From positions 158,990 to 222,989 of the forward strand of contig CAWADG010000010.1 of NCBI GenBank assembly GCA_963780815.1: DNA of 64,000 bases, in the 5' to 3' direction. The notes beneath the pieces are model-generated. The model had not been told where the DNA came from and ran no database searches. It worked only from the letters and a program-made list of their open reading frames with translations. The stretch's first letter is position 1, and every line of letters begins with the position of its first letter. The position numbers and the translations under genes are program-made. This stretch comes from VRUE01 sp963780815 (GTDB lineage Bacteria > Actinomycetota > Thermoleophilia > Solirubrobacterales > 70-9). Shown piece after piece: positions 1-8,750 of the stretch.

Positions 1-430
1 CGGTGGGTGCGAGGCCCTCCAGCGTCGCCGCGAACGAGGTGGGCTCGACCTCGATCAGCTCGGCGCCCGCGTCGCCGCAACCGTCGCCGGCCTCGCCGCA
101 GAAGCCCTGCCAGGCGAGCAGCAGCTTCGCTCCGGAGTCCTCGAGGTAATAGGCGATCTCGCGCCGCTTGAGGAGAACGTTCATCGGGACGACGATTCCC
201 CCTGCCCGCAGCATGCCGTAGTAGGCGACCGGGAACTCGGGCACGTTCGGCAGCATCAACCCGACCCGGTCGCCGGGCTCGACACCGCGCTCCCGGAGCA
301 GCGTCGCCAGTCGCGCGCTGCGGTCGTCGAGGCTCCCGTAACTGAGCTCGACCTCGCCGAGGCGGATCGCCGCGTCCTCCGCCGCCCGCTCGGCGCCGGT
401 CGTCGCGATCGATGCCAGGTTCGTCCCCAT
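1..430 (-). CDS. AMP-forming acyl-CoA synthetase (N-terminal part, runs off window)
   Basis: The first ~143 residues of an ANL-superfamily adenylating enzyme are read leftward from an ATG at 430; the rest lies outside the window. The visible part has the typical start of long-chain fatty-acid CoA ligases: a segment reading SYGSLDDRSARLATLL, then VEPGDRVGLMLPNVPEF and a YYGMLRAGGIVVPMN stretch, which match the N-terminal substrate-channel region of the family. The expected reaction is ATP-dependent activation of a carboxylic acid to an acyl-CoA. The AMP-binding P-loop motif and C-terminal lid are not visible, so substrate class cannot be judged. Confidence 0.85.
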   Translation of the reverse strand, partial: MGTNLASIATTGAERAAEDAAIRLGEVELSYGSLDDRSARLATLLRERGVEPGDRVGLMLPNVPEFPVAYYGMLRAGGIVVPMNVLLKRREIAYYLEDSGAKLLLAWQGFCGEAGDGCGDAGAELIEVEPTSFAATLEGLAPT

Positions 431-475
431 CGGCCCACGGGGAGTCTACGGGTGCTTCCTATAGGGTCGGCTCCG

Positions 476-841
476 ATGGACGATCTGGGCGAGCCGAGCT
501 CCTACCTGACGCTGCAGCCCGGCGCGCCCGTCTACTCGAGCGACGGCGAGAGGCTGGGCTCGGTCGAGCACGTCCTCGCCGACCCCGAGGTCGACGTCTT
601 CGACGGGATCGTCCTCGACACCAGCGTCCTTCCGGGCGGCCACCGGTTCGCCGATGCGCCCCAGGTCGAGGAGGTCTACGAGCGCGGAGTCGTCCTCACG
701 GTGAGCGCGAAGGAGGCCGAGGGCCTGCCGGAGCCGAGCGCCAATCCCGGTTCCATCGAGGCAGGCCCCGACGACCTGGCACCCGGCGGCCTCAGCGACA
801 AGCTGCGCCGCGCCTGGGACCTGATCTCCGGCAACTACTGA
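476..841 (+). CDS. PRC-barrel domain protein
   Basis: A 121-residue cytosolic protein. The first ~75 residues look like a PRC-barrel/DUF2171 beta-barrel: the LQPGAPVYSSDGERLGSVEH segment and an acidic strand pattern are typical. The C-terminal ~40 residues are a hydrophilic tail. Start chosen at ATG 476; an in-frame GTG at 452 would add eight unremarkable residues. It is divergent from the acyl-CoA synthetase, with only 45 bp between starts. PRC-barrels act in RNA processing or as small-molecule or stress modules; which applies here cannot be told. Confidence 0.7.
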   Translation: MDDLGEPSSYLTLQPGAPVYSSDGERLGSVEHVLADPEVDVFDGIVLDTSVLPGGHRFADAPQVEEVYERGVVLTVSAKEAEGLPEPSANPGSIEAGPDDLAPGGLSDKLRRAWDLISGNY

Positions 842-875
842 CGCCGCCGGCGCGATTTCTCTAGGATGCGCCGCC

Positions 876-1358
876 GTGAGAGTGCTCATATCGACAGTGG
901 CGGCCTGCGCCGCGATCGCGATCGCCGGCTGCGGCGGCGGCGACTCGACCACCGGGTCCGAAGCGGAATCGCCCGAATCGTCGGCGACCACCACCAAGCC
1001 GGTCGTCAAGCCGCCGAAGGGCGCGCCCCCGAAGCAGCTCGAGAGCAAGGACCTGGTCGAAGGCAGTGGCGAAGAAGCCAAATCCGGCGACGAAGTCAGC
1101 GTCGACTACGTCGGGGTCAACTACAAGAGCGGCAAGGAATTCGACTCGTCCTGGAGCCGGAACGAACCGTTCACCTTCACCCTCGGCGCCCATGAAGTGA
1201 TCCCGGGGTGGGACGCGGGCGTCGAAGGCATGAAGGTCGGCGGCCGGCGCGAGCTGATCATTCCGCCGGAACTCGCCTACGGCAAGACCGGAAGCCCGCC
1301 GGTGATCCCGCCGAACGAAACGCTGGTCTTCGTGATCGACCTACGCGAAGTCAACTGA
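876..1358 (+). CDS. FKBP-type peptidyl-prolyl isomerase lipoprotein
   Basis: A 160-residue exported foldase with a GTG start. Residues 1-19 form a lipoprotein signal (hydrophobic AACAAIAIAGC, lipobox cysteine ~19), then a Ser/Thr/Pro-rich linker to ~residue 55, then one complete FKBP domain. Conserved FKBP features are visible: VDYVGV, KEFDSSW, VIPGWDAGVEGMKVGGRREL and a PPELAYG segment, followed by a final LVFVIDL strand. It should catalyse prolyl cis-trans isomerisation of exported proteins at the outer face of the membrane. Glutamate is encoded by GAA in 14 of 16 cases, unlike the GAG-dominated cytosolic neighbours. Confidence 0.92.
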   Translation: MRVLISTVAACAAIAIAGCGGGDSTTGSEAESPESSATTTKPVVKPPKGAPPKQLESKDLVEGSGEEAKSGDEVSVDYVGVNYKSGKEFDSSWSRNEPFTFTLGAHEVIPGWDAGVEGMKVGGRRELIIPPELAYGKTGSPPVIPPNETLVFVIDLREVN

Positions 1359-2383
1359 GCCGCGCGGCCCTCGCCGAGCGCCTCTCCTCCCAGGGCCTGA
1401 CGGCCCCACTGCCCGGCCCGGTCGCGGTCGCCGAGCGCCTGCTCGCGATCCAGGGTCAGGACCCGCGCGGGGCGCGGCTCGCGGTGCGGGCGCGGGCCGA
1501 GGGGCTTACAGCGGCCGACATCGACCGGGCGCTAACCGAGGACCGGACCCTGCTGGTCACCTGGCTCAACCGGGGGACCCTGCACCTGGTGCGGAGTGAG
1601 GACTACCCCTGGCTGCAGGCGCTGACGACCCCGCCCCTGCTGACCGGCAACGCAGCCCGGCTGCGCCAGGAGGGCGTCGACGACCGCGAGGCCGGGCGGG
1701 CGGTGGCGACGATCGAGCGGACGCTCGCCGCCGAGGGGCCGATGACCAGGTTCCAGCTCCGCGACCACCTCGACGCCGCCGGCATCCGGACCGCCGGCCA
1801 GGCTTTCGTCCACCTGGTGATGCTCGCCTGCCTGCGGGGGCTGGTGGTGCGGGGGCCGATGGTGGGGAAGCAGCATGCCTATGTCCTCGTCCGCGACTGG
1901 CTCGGGGAGCAGCCGCCAGTCGATCGCGACGCGGCGCTCGCCGAGCTCGCCCGGCGCTACCTCGCCGGGCACGCACCGGCGTCGGACCGCGACCTTGCCA
2001 AGTGGGCGGGGCTGCCGCTGCGGGATGCCCGCGCCGCACTCGCCTCGATCGCCTCCGAGCTCGAGGACGCGGGGCGGGGAGCGGTGCGGCTGCACGGCGG
2101 GGCCCCAGGCTCGACCCGGATGCCGCAGCCGCGGCTGCTCGGCGCCTTCGACCCGACGCTCCTGGGCTGGGCCTCGCGCGAGGAGATCACAGGCGACGGA
2201 GAGTCGCGGATCGTCAGCGGCGGGATCTTCAGGCCCTATGGGCTGGTCGGCGGTCGCGCCGCCGCGGTCTGGAAATGGGCCGGCGGCGAGGTCGCGCTCG
2301 AGCCGTTCGCCGAGATCTCGGGCCGCGCCTCCCGGGCGCTCGTACGGGAGGCCGCCGATCTCGCCCGGTTTCTTGCATCCTGA
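1355..2383 (+). CDS. winged-helix DNA-binding protein (YcaQ/AlkZ-like)
   Basis: About 342 residues of the HTH_42/DUF1006 superfamily, which includes DNA glycosylases of the AlkZ/YcaQ type. The N-terminus LSRAALAERLS, the LLAIQGQDPRGARLAVRAR motif, WLNRGTLHLV and the C-terminal RPYGLVGGRAAAVWKWAGG strand pair match the family layout. The family domain begins exactly where the FKBP gene ends, but no ATG, GTG or TTG occurs in frame there. A CTG at 1355, overlapping the FKBP stop, is the best start; the next in-frame GTG (1484) would cut away conserved sequence. It may be translationally coupled to the FKBP gene. Glycosylase activity is not demonstrated by sequence. Confidence 0.8.
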   Translation: MSRAALAERLSSQGLTAPLPGPVAVAERLLAIQGQDPRGARLAVRARAEGLTAADIDRALTEDRTLLVTWLNRGTLHLVRSEDYPWLQALTTPPLLTGNAARLRQEGVDDREAGRAVATIERTLAAEGPMTRFQLRDHLDAAGIRTAGQAFVHLVMLACLRGLVVRGPMVGKQHAYVLVRDWLGEQPPVDRDAALAELARRYLAGHAPASDRDLAKWAGLPLRDARAALASIASELEDAGRGAVRLHGGAPGSTRMPQPRLLGAFDPTLLGWASREEITGDGESRIVSGGIFRPYGLVGGRAAAVWKWAGGEVALEPFAEISGRASRALVREAADLARFLAS

Positions 2384-2441
2384 GCGGATCTTGACGATTG
2401 GGCTCCAGTCGGAGGGGTATCCGGTCGATATGGAGGCAACG

Positions 2442-2804
2442 ATGAGCACCGTGGATGCCCCCACCGTGATCGAGACGCTGATGGAGATCGAGCGTCAGCT
2501 CGCCGAGGGAGACGGCACGACCTACCAGGATCGCCTCAGCGACGACGCCATCGTCGTCCTTCCCGGCAGGGTCCTCGACAAGTCCACGACCGTCGCGGTG
2601 ATGGGCGGGTCGCCGGCATGGGATGGGCTCGAGTTCCGTAACGGCCGCCTTCACGTGCTCGGCGAGGACACGGCGATCCTCACCTACCGCTTCGAGGGCC
2701 GCCGCGGCTACGAACGCTACGACGCGGTCCTCTCGAGCACCTACGTGCGCGGGCACGGCGGCGAGTGGGAACTCGCCTTCCACCAGCAGACCCCGCTGCC
2801 CTGA
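2442..2804 (+). CDS. SnoaL/DUF4440-like NTF2-fold protein
   Basis: A 120-residue single-domain protein of the nuclear-transport-factor-2 fold. It has the N-terminal helix VIETLMEIERQLAEGDG, a DDAIVVLPG strand and a C-terminal beta-sheet ending WELAFHQQTPLP. Start at ATG 2442 is preferred over ATG 2430 because a GGAGG box sits 5-9 bases before it. Family members are small ketosteroid-isomerase-like or polyketide-cyclase-like enzymes or binding proteins; no catalytic residues can be assigned here. Confidence 0.7.
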   Translation: MSTVDAPTVIETLMEIERQLAEGDGTTYQDRLSDDAIVVLPGRVLDKSTTVAVMGGSPAWDGLEFRNGRLHVLGEDTAILTYRFEGRRGYERYDAVLSSTYVRGHGGEWELAFHQQTPLP

Positions 2805-2864
2805 CCATCGTCCGCCGAGGCGCACCGGCTTGCCGCCGGGACGCACCTGCTTGGATAGGGCGCG

Positions 2865-3575
2865 ATGGCCGCGTCGTTGACAGTCCCGGAGCGTTTCAAC
2901 GGCCCGCTCGAGAACGGCAACGGCGGCTACTCGGCGGGGATCGCCGCGGCGCTGCTCGAGGGCCCCGTCGAGGCGACACTGCGGAGCCCGGTGCCCCTCG
3001 ACACGCCGCTGGCGCCGATCGTCGAGGACGGAACCGCGCGGCTCCTCGACCGCGACCGGGTGATCGTCGAGGCGCGGCGGGTGCCCGCTTTCGAGATCGA
3101 GGTCCCGGCCCCGGTCTCGCCGGAGCAGGCCCGCGAGGCCATGGGCCGCTACCCGGGGGAAGAGGAGGGACCGTTCAGCCGCTGCTTCGTCTGCGGCCTC
3201 GCCCGCGAGGACAGCCTTGGAGTCTTCTCCGGCCGGGTCGAGGGCCGCGAGGTCGTCGCCTCGACCTGGACGCCGCCCGATTGGACCGCCGGCGAGGACG
3301 GCCGCGCCCGCCCCGAGTTCGTCTGGTCCGTCCTCGACTGCCCGACCTTCTTCGGCGCCTTCATCGACGTCGAGGAGCTGCCGCTCAGCTTCCTCGGCCG
3401 GATCACGGCGCGGATCGATTCCCTCCCCGCGATCGGCGAGGAGCATGTGCTGATGTCGTGGCCGCTCGGCATCAACGGTCGCAAGGCCGAATCGGGAGTG
3501 GCACTGCTCACCGCCACCGGCGAGGTGCTGGCGGCGGCGAGGGCAGTTCTGATCGAAGCGAAGAAAGGAGAATGA
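2865..3575 (+). CDS. hotdog-fold thioesterase-like protein
   Basis: A 236-residue protein with two hotdog-like halves, as in actinobacterial acyl-CoA thioesterase-like proteins. It begins ERFNGPLENGNGGYSAGIAA, a typical N-terminal hotdog signature. It also contains the segment FSRCFVCG (~residues 103-110) and a C-terminal GEVLAAARAVLIE strand. The cysteine pair could bind metal or be structural. The stop overlaps the first ATG of the following VOC gene, so the two are probably co-transcribed. Substrate unknown. Confidence 0.65.
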   Translation: MAASLTVPERFNGPLENGNGGYSAGIAAALLEGPVEATLRSPVPLDTPLAPIVEDGTARLLDRDRVIVEARRVPAFEIEVPAPVSPEQAREAMGRYPGEEEGPFSRCFVCGLAREDSLGVFSGRVEGREVVASTWTPPDWTAGEDGRARPEFVWSVLDCPTFFGAFIDVEELPLSFLGRITARIDSLPAIGEEHVLMSWPLGINGRKAESGVALLTATGEVLAAARAVLIEAKKGE

Positions 3576-3943
3576 TGGGACGTCCAGTTGTGCACTTCGA
3601 GGTGATCGGCACCGACGGCGAGCGGCTCCAGAGCTACTACTCAGAGCTGTTCGAGTGGGACATCGACGCCAACAACGAGATGAAATACGGCCTCGTCGAT
3701 CGCGCGGTGAACTCCAACAGCGAAGGCATCGGCCTCGGCGGCGGAGTCGGCCAGGGGCCCGACGGCTACGAGGGCCATGTCACCTTCTACGTCGAAGTGC
3801 CGGACGTCGAGGCGGCGCTGTCGAAGGCAGAGGAGCTCGGCGGCAGCCGGGTGATGGGCCCGGAGACGATCATGGGCCGGATGGTCCTCGGCCAGTTCAA
3901 GGACCCGGCCGGGAACATGATCGGCCTGATCCAGGGCAGCTAG
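3575..3943 (+). CDS. VOC/glyoxalase superfamily protein
   Basis: A 122-residue vicinal-oxygen-chelate protein with paired beta-alpha-beta-beta-beta modules. It starts PVVHFEVIGTDGERLQSYYSELFEW and ends with the diagnostic FKDPAGNMIGLIQ strand. Tandem ATGs lie at 3572 and 3575; the second is favoured because AAAGGAG ends four bases before it. The N-terminal metal histidine (VVHFEV) and the C-terminal metal position, occupied here by N-M-I-G rather than E, suggest a divergent or non-catalytic member. Its stop overlaps the convergent glyS stop. Confidence 0.8.
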   Translation: MGRPVVHFEVIGTDGERLQSYYSELFEWDIDANNEMKYGLVDRAVNSNSEGIGLGGGVGQGPDGYEGHVTFYVEVPDVEAALSKAEELGGSRVMGPETIMGRMVLGQFKDPAGNMIGLIQGS

Positions 3944-5328
3944 CCCAGCTTCGGGCTCTGCCAGGGCTGCTCGAGGCGGCCGGAGAGCTCGTCGGCGAGG
4001 CCCTCGATCGGCACCCGCACCTGCTCGAGCGAGTCGCGGTCGCGGAGGGTGACGGTGTCGTCCTCCATCGTCTGGCCGTCGACTGTGATCCCCCAGGGGG
4101 TGCCGATCTCGTCCTGGCGGCGGTAGCGCTTGCCGATCGAGCCGCCCTCGTCGAACTCGGCCGGGACCCGCCGGCGCAGGCTCGCGAAGACCTCGCGGGC
4201 CCTCTCCGGCATGCCCTCCTTCGAGACGAGGGGCATTACCGCGACCTTGACCGGCGCCAGCTTCGGGTGCAGGCGCAGCACCGTGCGCTTGCGGCCCTCG
4301 ACCTCCTCGACGTCGTAGGCGTCGACGAGGAAGGCGAGTGCGGCCCGATCCGCGCCCGCGGCCGGCTCGATCACGTAGGGGACGTAGCGCTCCTTCGTCC
4401 CCTGGTCGAAGTACTCGAGCTTCTCGCCGCTGAGCCTGGCGTGCTGGGTCAGGTCGAAGTCGCCGCGGTTGGCGATCCCCTCGAGCTCCGACCACCCGAT
4501 CGGGAACAGGTACTCGATGTCGCTCGTCGCCGAGGAGTAGTGGGAGAGCTCGTCGGCGCCGTGCGGCCGGACACGCAGCAGATCGGGTCGGATGCCGAGC
4601 TCGGTGTACCAGCGCTCGCGCTCCTCGATCCAGGCCCGGTGCCACTTTTCGGCGTCGGCCGGCGGGACGAAGAACTCCATCTCCATCTGCTCGAACTCGC
4701 GGGTGCGGAAGATGAAGTTGCCGGGGGTGATCTCGTTGCGGAACGACTTGCCGATCTGGGCGATCCCGAACGGCGGCTTCTTACGGGCGAAGCCGAGGAC
4801 GTTCTTGAAGTTGATGAAGATCCCCTGCGCCGTCTCCGGCCGCAGGTAGACGGTCGAGCCCTGGTCCGCGACCGGCCCGACGTGGGTCTCGAACATGAGG
4901 TTGAACTGGCGCGGCTCGGAGAGCTCGCCGCCGCACTCGGGGCAGCGCAGCTCGGCGTTGGGATCGCCGCCTTCGGCCTCGACCGCCTCTCGCAGGTGGT
5001 CCTCGCGCCAGCGTTTCTTGCACTCGCCCAGGCACTGGACGAGCGGGTCGGTGAAGCCCTCGAGGTGGCCCGAGGCCTCCCAGACCCGCGGGTGCTGGAG
5101 GATCGCCGAGTCGAGGGCGACGATGTCGTCGCGGTCCTGCAGCATCGCCCGCCACCACTCGCCCTTGACGTTGTTCTTCAGCAGCACCCCGTAGTGGCCG
5201 TAGTCGTAGGTCGAGCCGAGGCCGCCGTAGATCTCGGAGGAGGGAAAGACGAAGCCGCGCCGTTTGCAAAGCGCGACGATCTCCTCCATCGTCACCGTGT
5301 CGGGTCTGGTCTCGGGGGTAGCCGCCAT
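3940..5328 (-). CDS. glyS: glycyl-tRNA synthetase (single-chain class II)
   Basis: A 462-residue alpha2-type GlyRS that charges tRNA-Gly. The N-terminal catalytic entry VALCKRRGFVFPSSEIYGGL and the STYDYGHYGVLLKNNVK segment identify the archaeal/eukaryotic/Gram-positive family rather than the tetrameric GlyQ-GlyS form. Motif 2 (FRNEITPGNFIFRTREFEQ), RPETAQGIF and motif 3 (VIEPAAGADRAALAFL) are intact. Residues ~360-455 form the anticodon-binding domain. A CPECGG pair and a CLGECKK segment near residue 120 may bind zinc. The gene is divergent from the FmdB-type gene. Confidence 0.96.
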   Translation of the reverse strand: MAATPETRPDTVTMEEIVALCKRRGFVFPSSEIYGGLGSTYDYGHYGVLLKNNVKGEWWRAMLQDRDDIVALDSAILQHPRVWEASGHLEGFTDPLVQCLGECKKRWREDHLREAVEAEGGDPNAELRCPECGGELSEPRQFNLMFETHVGPVADQGSTVYLRPETAQGIFINFKNVLGFARKKPPFGIAQIGKSFRNEITPGNFIFRTREFEQMEMEFFVPPADAEKWHRAWIEERERWYTELGIRPDLLRVRPHGADELSHYSSATSDIEYLFPIGWSELEGIANRGDFDLTQHARLSGEKLEYFDQGTKERYVPYVIEPAAGADRAALAFLVDAYDVEEVEGRKRTVLRLHPKLAPVKVAVMPLVSKEGMPERAREVFASLRRRVPAEFDEGGSIGKRYRRQDEIGTPWGITVDGQTMEDDTVTLRDRDSLEQVRVPIEGLADELSGRLEQPWQSPKLG

Positions 5329-5371
5329 TCCGGGAACGGTATAGAGCGGCTGCGATAATCGCCCGTCCCCG

Positions 5372-5680
5372 ATGCCGATCTACGAGTACAAGTGCGAGAA
5401 CGGGCACGTCTTCGACGTGATCCAGAAGATGAGCGACGAGCCGCTTACCGAGTGCCAGGAGTGCGGCGCGCCGGCCGAGCGCGTCCTCCACCCGGTCGCC
5501 GTCCACTTCAAGGGGTCGGGCTTCTACAACACCGACTACGGGCGCAAGAAGGGCGGCGGCAAGGACGGGTCCGGGTCGGAGAGCTCGGGCGAGTCGAAAT
5601 CCTCGGACTCGGGCTCATCGGACTCAGGCAAGTCCGACTCGAAGTCGGGCGACAAGGCGAAGGCCTCGACCGCCGACTAA
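5372..5680 (+). CDS. FmdB-family zinc-ribbon protein
   Basis: A 102-residue protein. Residues 1-50 are the FmdB/CxxC regulatory zinc ribbon: MPIYEYKCENGHVFD, then CQECGAPAERVLHPV, giving a C...C-x2-C metal site. Residues 50-102 are a low-complexity Gly/Ser/Lys/Asp tail that looks disordered. FmdB-like proteins are thought to be small regulators, but the precise role of this lineage is not known. It is convergent with the LCP gene (four-base overlap of ends). Confidence 0.85.
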   Translation: MPIYEYKCENGHVFDVIQKMSDEPLTECQECGAPAERVLHPVAVHFKGSGFYNTDYGRKKGGGKDGSGSESSGESKSSDSGSSDSGKSDSKSGDKAKASTAD

Positions 5681-6909
5681 CCCATCAGCTGCTTCACGGC
5701 CCGGCGCCGCTCGGACTCGGGCACTTCGATGCTCGATTCGGGGCCTTCGAGGTCGCAGCCCGAATTCTGGCCCGAGCAGAGGACATCGGCTTCGGAATCA
5801 CCGCCGATCGCCGCGGCGAGGACCAGCTGCGGCATCGTGAAGAAGCCCATGTCGCTGACGAACGCTTTCGGCGCCTCCCAGCCGATGATCGGGCCCTTGA
5901 TGAAGTTGTAGGGGAGGCGCAGGGGGTCGGTGAGCCGGCCCTTGATGCCGCTGATCACTTCCTGCTGGGCGCGCTCGCGGTCGAAGTCGTTGTATCCGAG
6001 GGTGAAGGCGCTCGGCCCCGGCCCCGGGCATTCGCTCGGCTCGCGGATCCGGGCGTAGGTGAGTGCCTGCTGCCCGTCGAGGGTGTGCTCGCCCTTGCCG
6101 AGCCGCAGGGTGTAGCCGCCCTGGCCGCCGCCGGCGCCGCCGGCGATGTCGGCGCAGATCTTGACCGGCACGTCGACCTTGACCCCGCCGACGGCGTCGA
6201 TCAGGTCTTCGAACCCGGAGAAATCGACGATCGCGACGTGGTCGACCTTGATGTTGAGGAAGCTCTCGACCGCCTGGATCTCCGCCTTGGCGCCGCCGTA
6301 GGCATAGGCGGCGTTGATCTTCTGCGGGTTCTGCCCTGGGATCTCCGCGTAGGAGTCGCGGGGGATCGAGAGTTTGTTGAACTTGCCGCCGCCGGCGCGG
6401 ATCAGCATCAGGGTGTCGGCGCGGAACTGGCCGACCGAACAGGAGCCGTGCGGCGCGTCGCCGTGCGCCTGCTGTTCGAAGCACTCCTGGGTGGGCGCCG
6501 CGCCGGGCTCGGCGGTTTCCGGCGATCGGGCATCGGTCCCGAGGACGAGGATCGTCTGCGGCTTGAACAGCAGGAAGGGGTTGCCGTGCAGCGCCGACTT
6601 CGCTTCGCCGGAGAGCTGGAAGGCCTGGAGCTGGGCCGAGACCGCGAACGCGAGGAAGCTGATGAAGATCCAGCCGAGCGCCGCCAGGCCGACCCATTTG
6701 AGGACCCGCTTGCCGGTGATCCGCGAACCGCCGGCGCCCTTCTCGCGGTCGCTTCCGCGACCGCGACCGGGCAGCCGGGGGCCCCTGCCCTTACGCTCGC
6801 GCAGGCTCGAGAGGTCCGGTTTGCGGAACCTCGACAGGAGCCCCCTGCGGGACTTGTAAACCTTGTAGTCGGGCGGCTTGGACGGCCGCTGCTGATCGCT
6901 CTCGGGCAT
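5677..6909 (-). CDS. LytR-CpsA-Psr (LCP) family transferase
   Basis: A 410-residue membrane-anchored LCP protein that should transfer undecaprenyl-phosphate-linked glycopolymers onto peptidoglycan. A basic cytosolic N-terminus of ~80 residues is followed by one transmembrane helix (WVGLAALGWIFISFLAFAVS). The extracellular LCP domain contains TILVLGTDAR, FRADTLMLIR, LSIPRDSYAEIPG, KINAAYAYGGA and ALTYARIRE, which carry the arginines and aspartates that bind the polyprenyl pyrophosphate. Start at ATG 6909 because upstream sequence in frame is not family-like. A Cys-rich insert (CFEQQ..CSV) and a C-terminal Cys pair may form disulfides. Confidence 0.92.
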   Translation of the reverse strand: MPESDQQRPSKPPDYKVYKSRRGLLSRFRKPDLSSLRERKGRGPRLPGRGRGSDREKGAGGSRITGKRVLKWVGLAALGWIFISFLAFAVSAQLQAFQLSGEAKSALHGNPFLLFKPQTILVLGTDARSPETAEPGAAPTQECFEQQAHGDAPHGSCSVGQFRADTLMLIRAGGGKFNKLSIPRDSYAEIPGQNPQKINAAYAYGGAKAEIQAVESFLNIKVDHVAIVDFSGFEDLIDAVGGVKVDVPVKICADIAGGAGGGQGGYTLRLGKGEHTLDGQQALTYARIREPSECPGPGPSAFTLGYNDFDRERAQQEVISGIKGRLTDPLRLPYNFIKGPIIGWEAPKAFVSDMGFFTMPQLVLAAAIGGDSEADVLCSGQNSGCDLEGPESSIEVPESERRRAVKQLMG

Positions 6910-6960
6910 GAAAGGGTTAGGAATGATGCCGATGCGCGCGGTTGACTGCGAAAACACGAG

Positions 6961-7923
6961 ATGAGCCCGGCCGAATCGATAGGCGTCGACCTCGGCGGAA
7001 CGAAGATGCTGATCGGGGTCCTCGACAGCGGCTCCGAGGTGCTCTGGGAGAGCCGCGAGGCCTCGACCGGCCAGACCGAAGAGGAGCTGGTCGAGCTTCT
7101 CGTGCGCGAGGTCGGCCAGGCGCGGGCGGAGCGCGCCGGCGTCGGCGCGATCGGGATGGGGATCCCGGCGACGATCGATCGCGAGCGCGGCGTCGCGGTC
7201 TCCGCGGTCAACCTCCCGATCGAGGACCTGCCGCTGCGCGACCTGGTCGCGAAGCGGACCGGCCTCCCGGCTTACCTCGACAACGATGCCAACGTCGCCG
7301 CCCTGGCCGAGTTCCTCTATGGAGCCGCGAAGGGCGCCCAGAACGTCGTCATGCTGACGATCGGCACCGGGATCGGCGGCGGCCTGATCCTCAACGGCGA
7401 GCCCTACCGCGGCGCGACCGGGGCGGGCGCCGAGCTCGGCCACTTCACGATCGATATCGACGGCCCCCGCTGCCAGGGCAACTGCCCGAACCACGGCTGC
7501 CTGGAGACGATGGCGTCGGGGACGGCGATCGGCCGCGAGGGTCGGGCGGCGGCGGAACGCGAGCCCGACTCCGCCCTCGGTGCCCTGCTCGCCGAGGGTC
7601 ACGCGATCGACGGCAGACTGGTGACCGAGGCGGCGCACTCCGGCGATCCGACCGCGATCGGCGTCCTCGAACTGATCGGGAGCCGGCTCGGAATCGGCCT
7701 CGCCGGCCTCGCCAACATCTTCGAGCCGGAAGTGATCGTGATCGGCGGCGGCGCGATCGCCGCCGGGGACCTGCTGCTCGAGCCGGCCCGCCGCGAGCTG
7801 GCCGCGCGGGCACTGCGGCCGATGAACGGGACGCCCGTGGTCGCCGCGGAGCTCGGCGAGGACGCGGGGATGATCGGGGCGGCGGCGATGGCCCGGATCG
7901 AATTGGAGCGGCGCGGTAACTGA
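6961..7923 (+). CDS. glk: ROK-family glucokinase
   Basis: A 320-residue sugar kinase phosphorylating glucose (or a related hexose) with ATP. Visible are the phosphate loop IGVDLGGTKMLIGVL, sugar-binding YLDNDANVAALAEF, the second nucleotide motif TIGTGIGGGLI, ELGHFTID and the ROK zinc site CQGNCPNHGCLE. The gene is full length and its stop overlaps the rsmI start (TGATG), so it probably heads an rsmI-metG operon. Regulatory-type ROK repressors carry an N-terminal HTH, which is absent here. Confidence 0.93.
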   Translation: MSPAESIGVDLGGTKMLIGVLDSGSEVLWESREASTGQTEEELVELLVREVGQARAERAGVGAIGMGIPATIDRERGVAVSAVNLPIEDLPLRDLVAKRTGLPAYLDNDANVAALAEFLYGAAKGAQNVVMLTIGTGIGGGLILNGEPYRGATGAGAELGHFTIDIDGPRCQGNCPNHGCLETMASGTAIGREGRAAAEREPDSALGALLAEGHAIDGRLVTEAAHSGDPTAIGVLELIGSRLGIGLAGLANIFEPEVIVIGGGAIAAGDLLLEPARRELAARALRPMNGTPVVAAELGEDAGMIGAAAMARIELERRGN

Positions 7924-8750
7924 TGCCGGGCTCGCTGATCGTCTGCCCGACGCCGATCGGAAACCTCGACGACATCACGCTCCGGGCGCGTGACGCGCTC
8001 GTCACCGCCGACTACATCGCCTGCGAGGACACCCGCCGCACCGGGGCGCTGCTCGACAAGCTCGGGATCCGGCCGGCGCCGCCGCTGGTCTCCAATCACG
8101 AGGGAAACGAAGCCTCGCGGGCGACCGAGCTGGCGCAGCGGATCGAGCGTGGCGATACCGTCGTCCTCGTCTCCGACGCCGGGATGCCGGCGATCTCCGA
8201 CCCCGGCTTCCGGCTCGTCCGGCGCTGCATCGAACGCAGTCTCGAGGTCATCGTCCTGCCCGGCCCCTCGGTGGTGCCGGTGGCGCTCGTCGCCTCCGGC
8301 CTGCCGACCGACCGCTGGCGCTTCGAGGGCTTCCTGCCGAAGCGCTCGGGGGAGATGGAGCGCGTCCTGCGCTCGGCCGAGACCGTGATCGCGTTCGAGT
8401 CCCCGCGCCGGGTCGGCGAGTCCCTGGCGGCGCTGGCGGCGATCGCGCCCGACCGCCCGGCCGCGGTCTGCCGCGAGCTGACCAAGATGCACGAGGAGAT
8501 CGCGCGCGGCTCGCTGGCCGAACTTGCGCGGCGGTTCCGCGGCGATGTCAAAGGCGAGATCGTGCTGGTGATCGGGCCGGCCTCCTCCGAGGACCACGAC
8601 CGCGACGTCGGCTTCGCGGTCGACGCGCTGCGCCACCTGGTCCAGTCGGGGGCGCGGCCGCGGGCGGCGGCGAGCGTCGTCGCGGCGCTGACCGGAACCA
8701 GGGCAAACGACCTCTACCGTGCGTTGACCGGCAGGGAGCCCAGACAGTGA
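7923..8750 (+). CDS. rsmI: 16S rRNA (cytidine1402-2'-O)-methyltransferase
   Basis: A 275-residue tetrapyrrole-methylase-fold enzyme that 2'-O-methylates C1402 of 16S rRNA with S-adenosylmethionine. Diagnostic segments: LIVCPTPIGNLDDITLRA, ACEDTRRTGALLDKLGI, LVSDAGMPAISDPGF (SAM site), LPGPSVVPVALVASGL and WRFEGFLPKRSGE. It starts directly at the end of glk and its stop overlaps the metG GTG start, fitting a translationally coupled operon. Confidence 0.95.
   Translation: MPGSLIVCPTPIGNLDDITLRARDALVTADYIACEDTRRTGALLDKLGIRPAPPLVSNHEGNEASRATELAQRIERGDTVVLVSDAGMPAISDPGFRLVRRCIERSLEVIVLPGPSVVPVALVASGLPTDRWRFEGFLPKRSGEMERVLRSAETVIAFESPRRVGESLAALAAIAPDRPAAVCRELTKMHEEIARGSLAELARRFRGDVKGEIVLVIGPASSEDHDRDVGFAVDALRHLVQSGARPRAAASVVAALTGTRANDLYRALTGREPRQ

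Noticed and set aside
3655..5358. A 567-codon plus-strand ORF opposite glyS
   Set aside because: It is an antisense shadow created by high-GC third positions; the minus-strand frame carries all GlyRS motifs.
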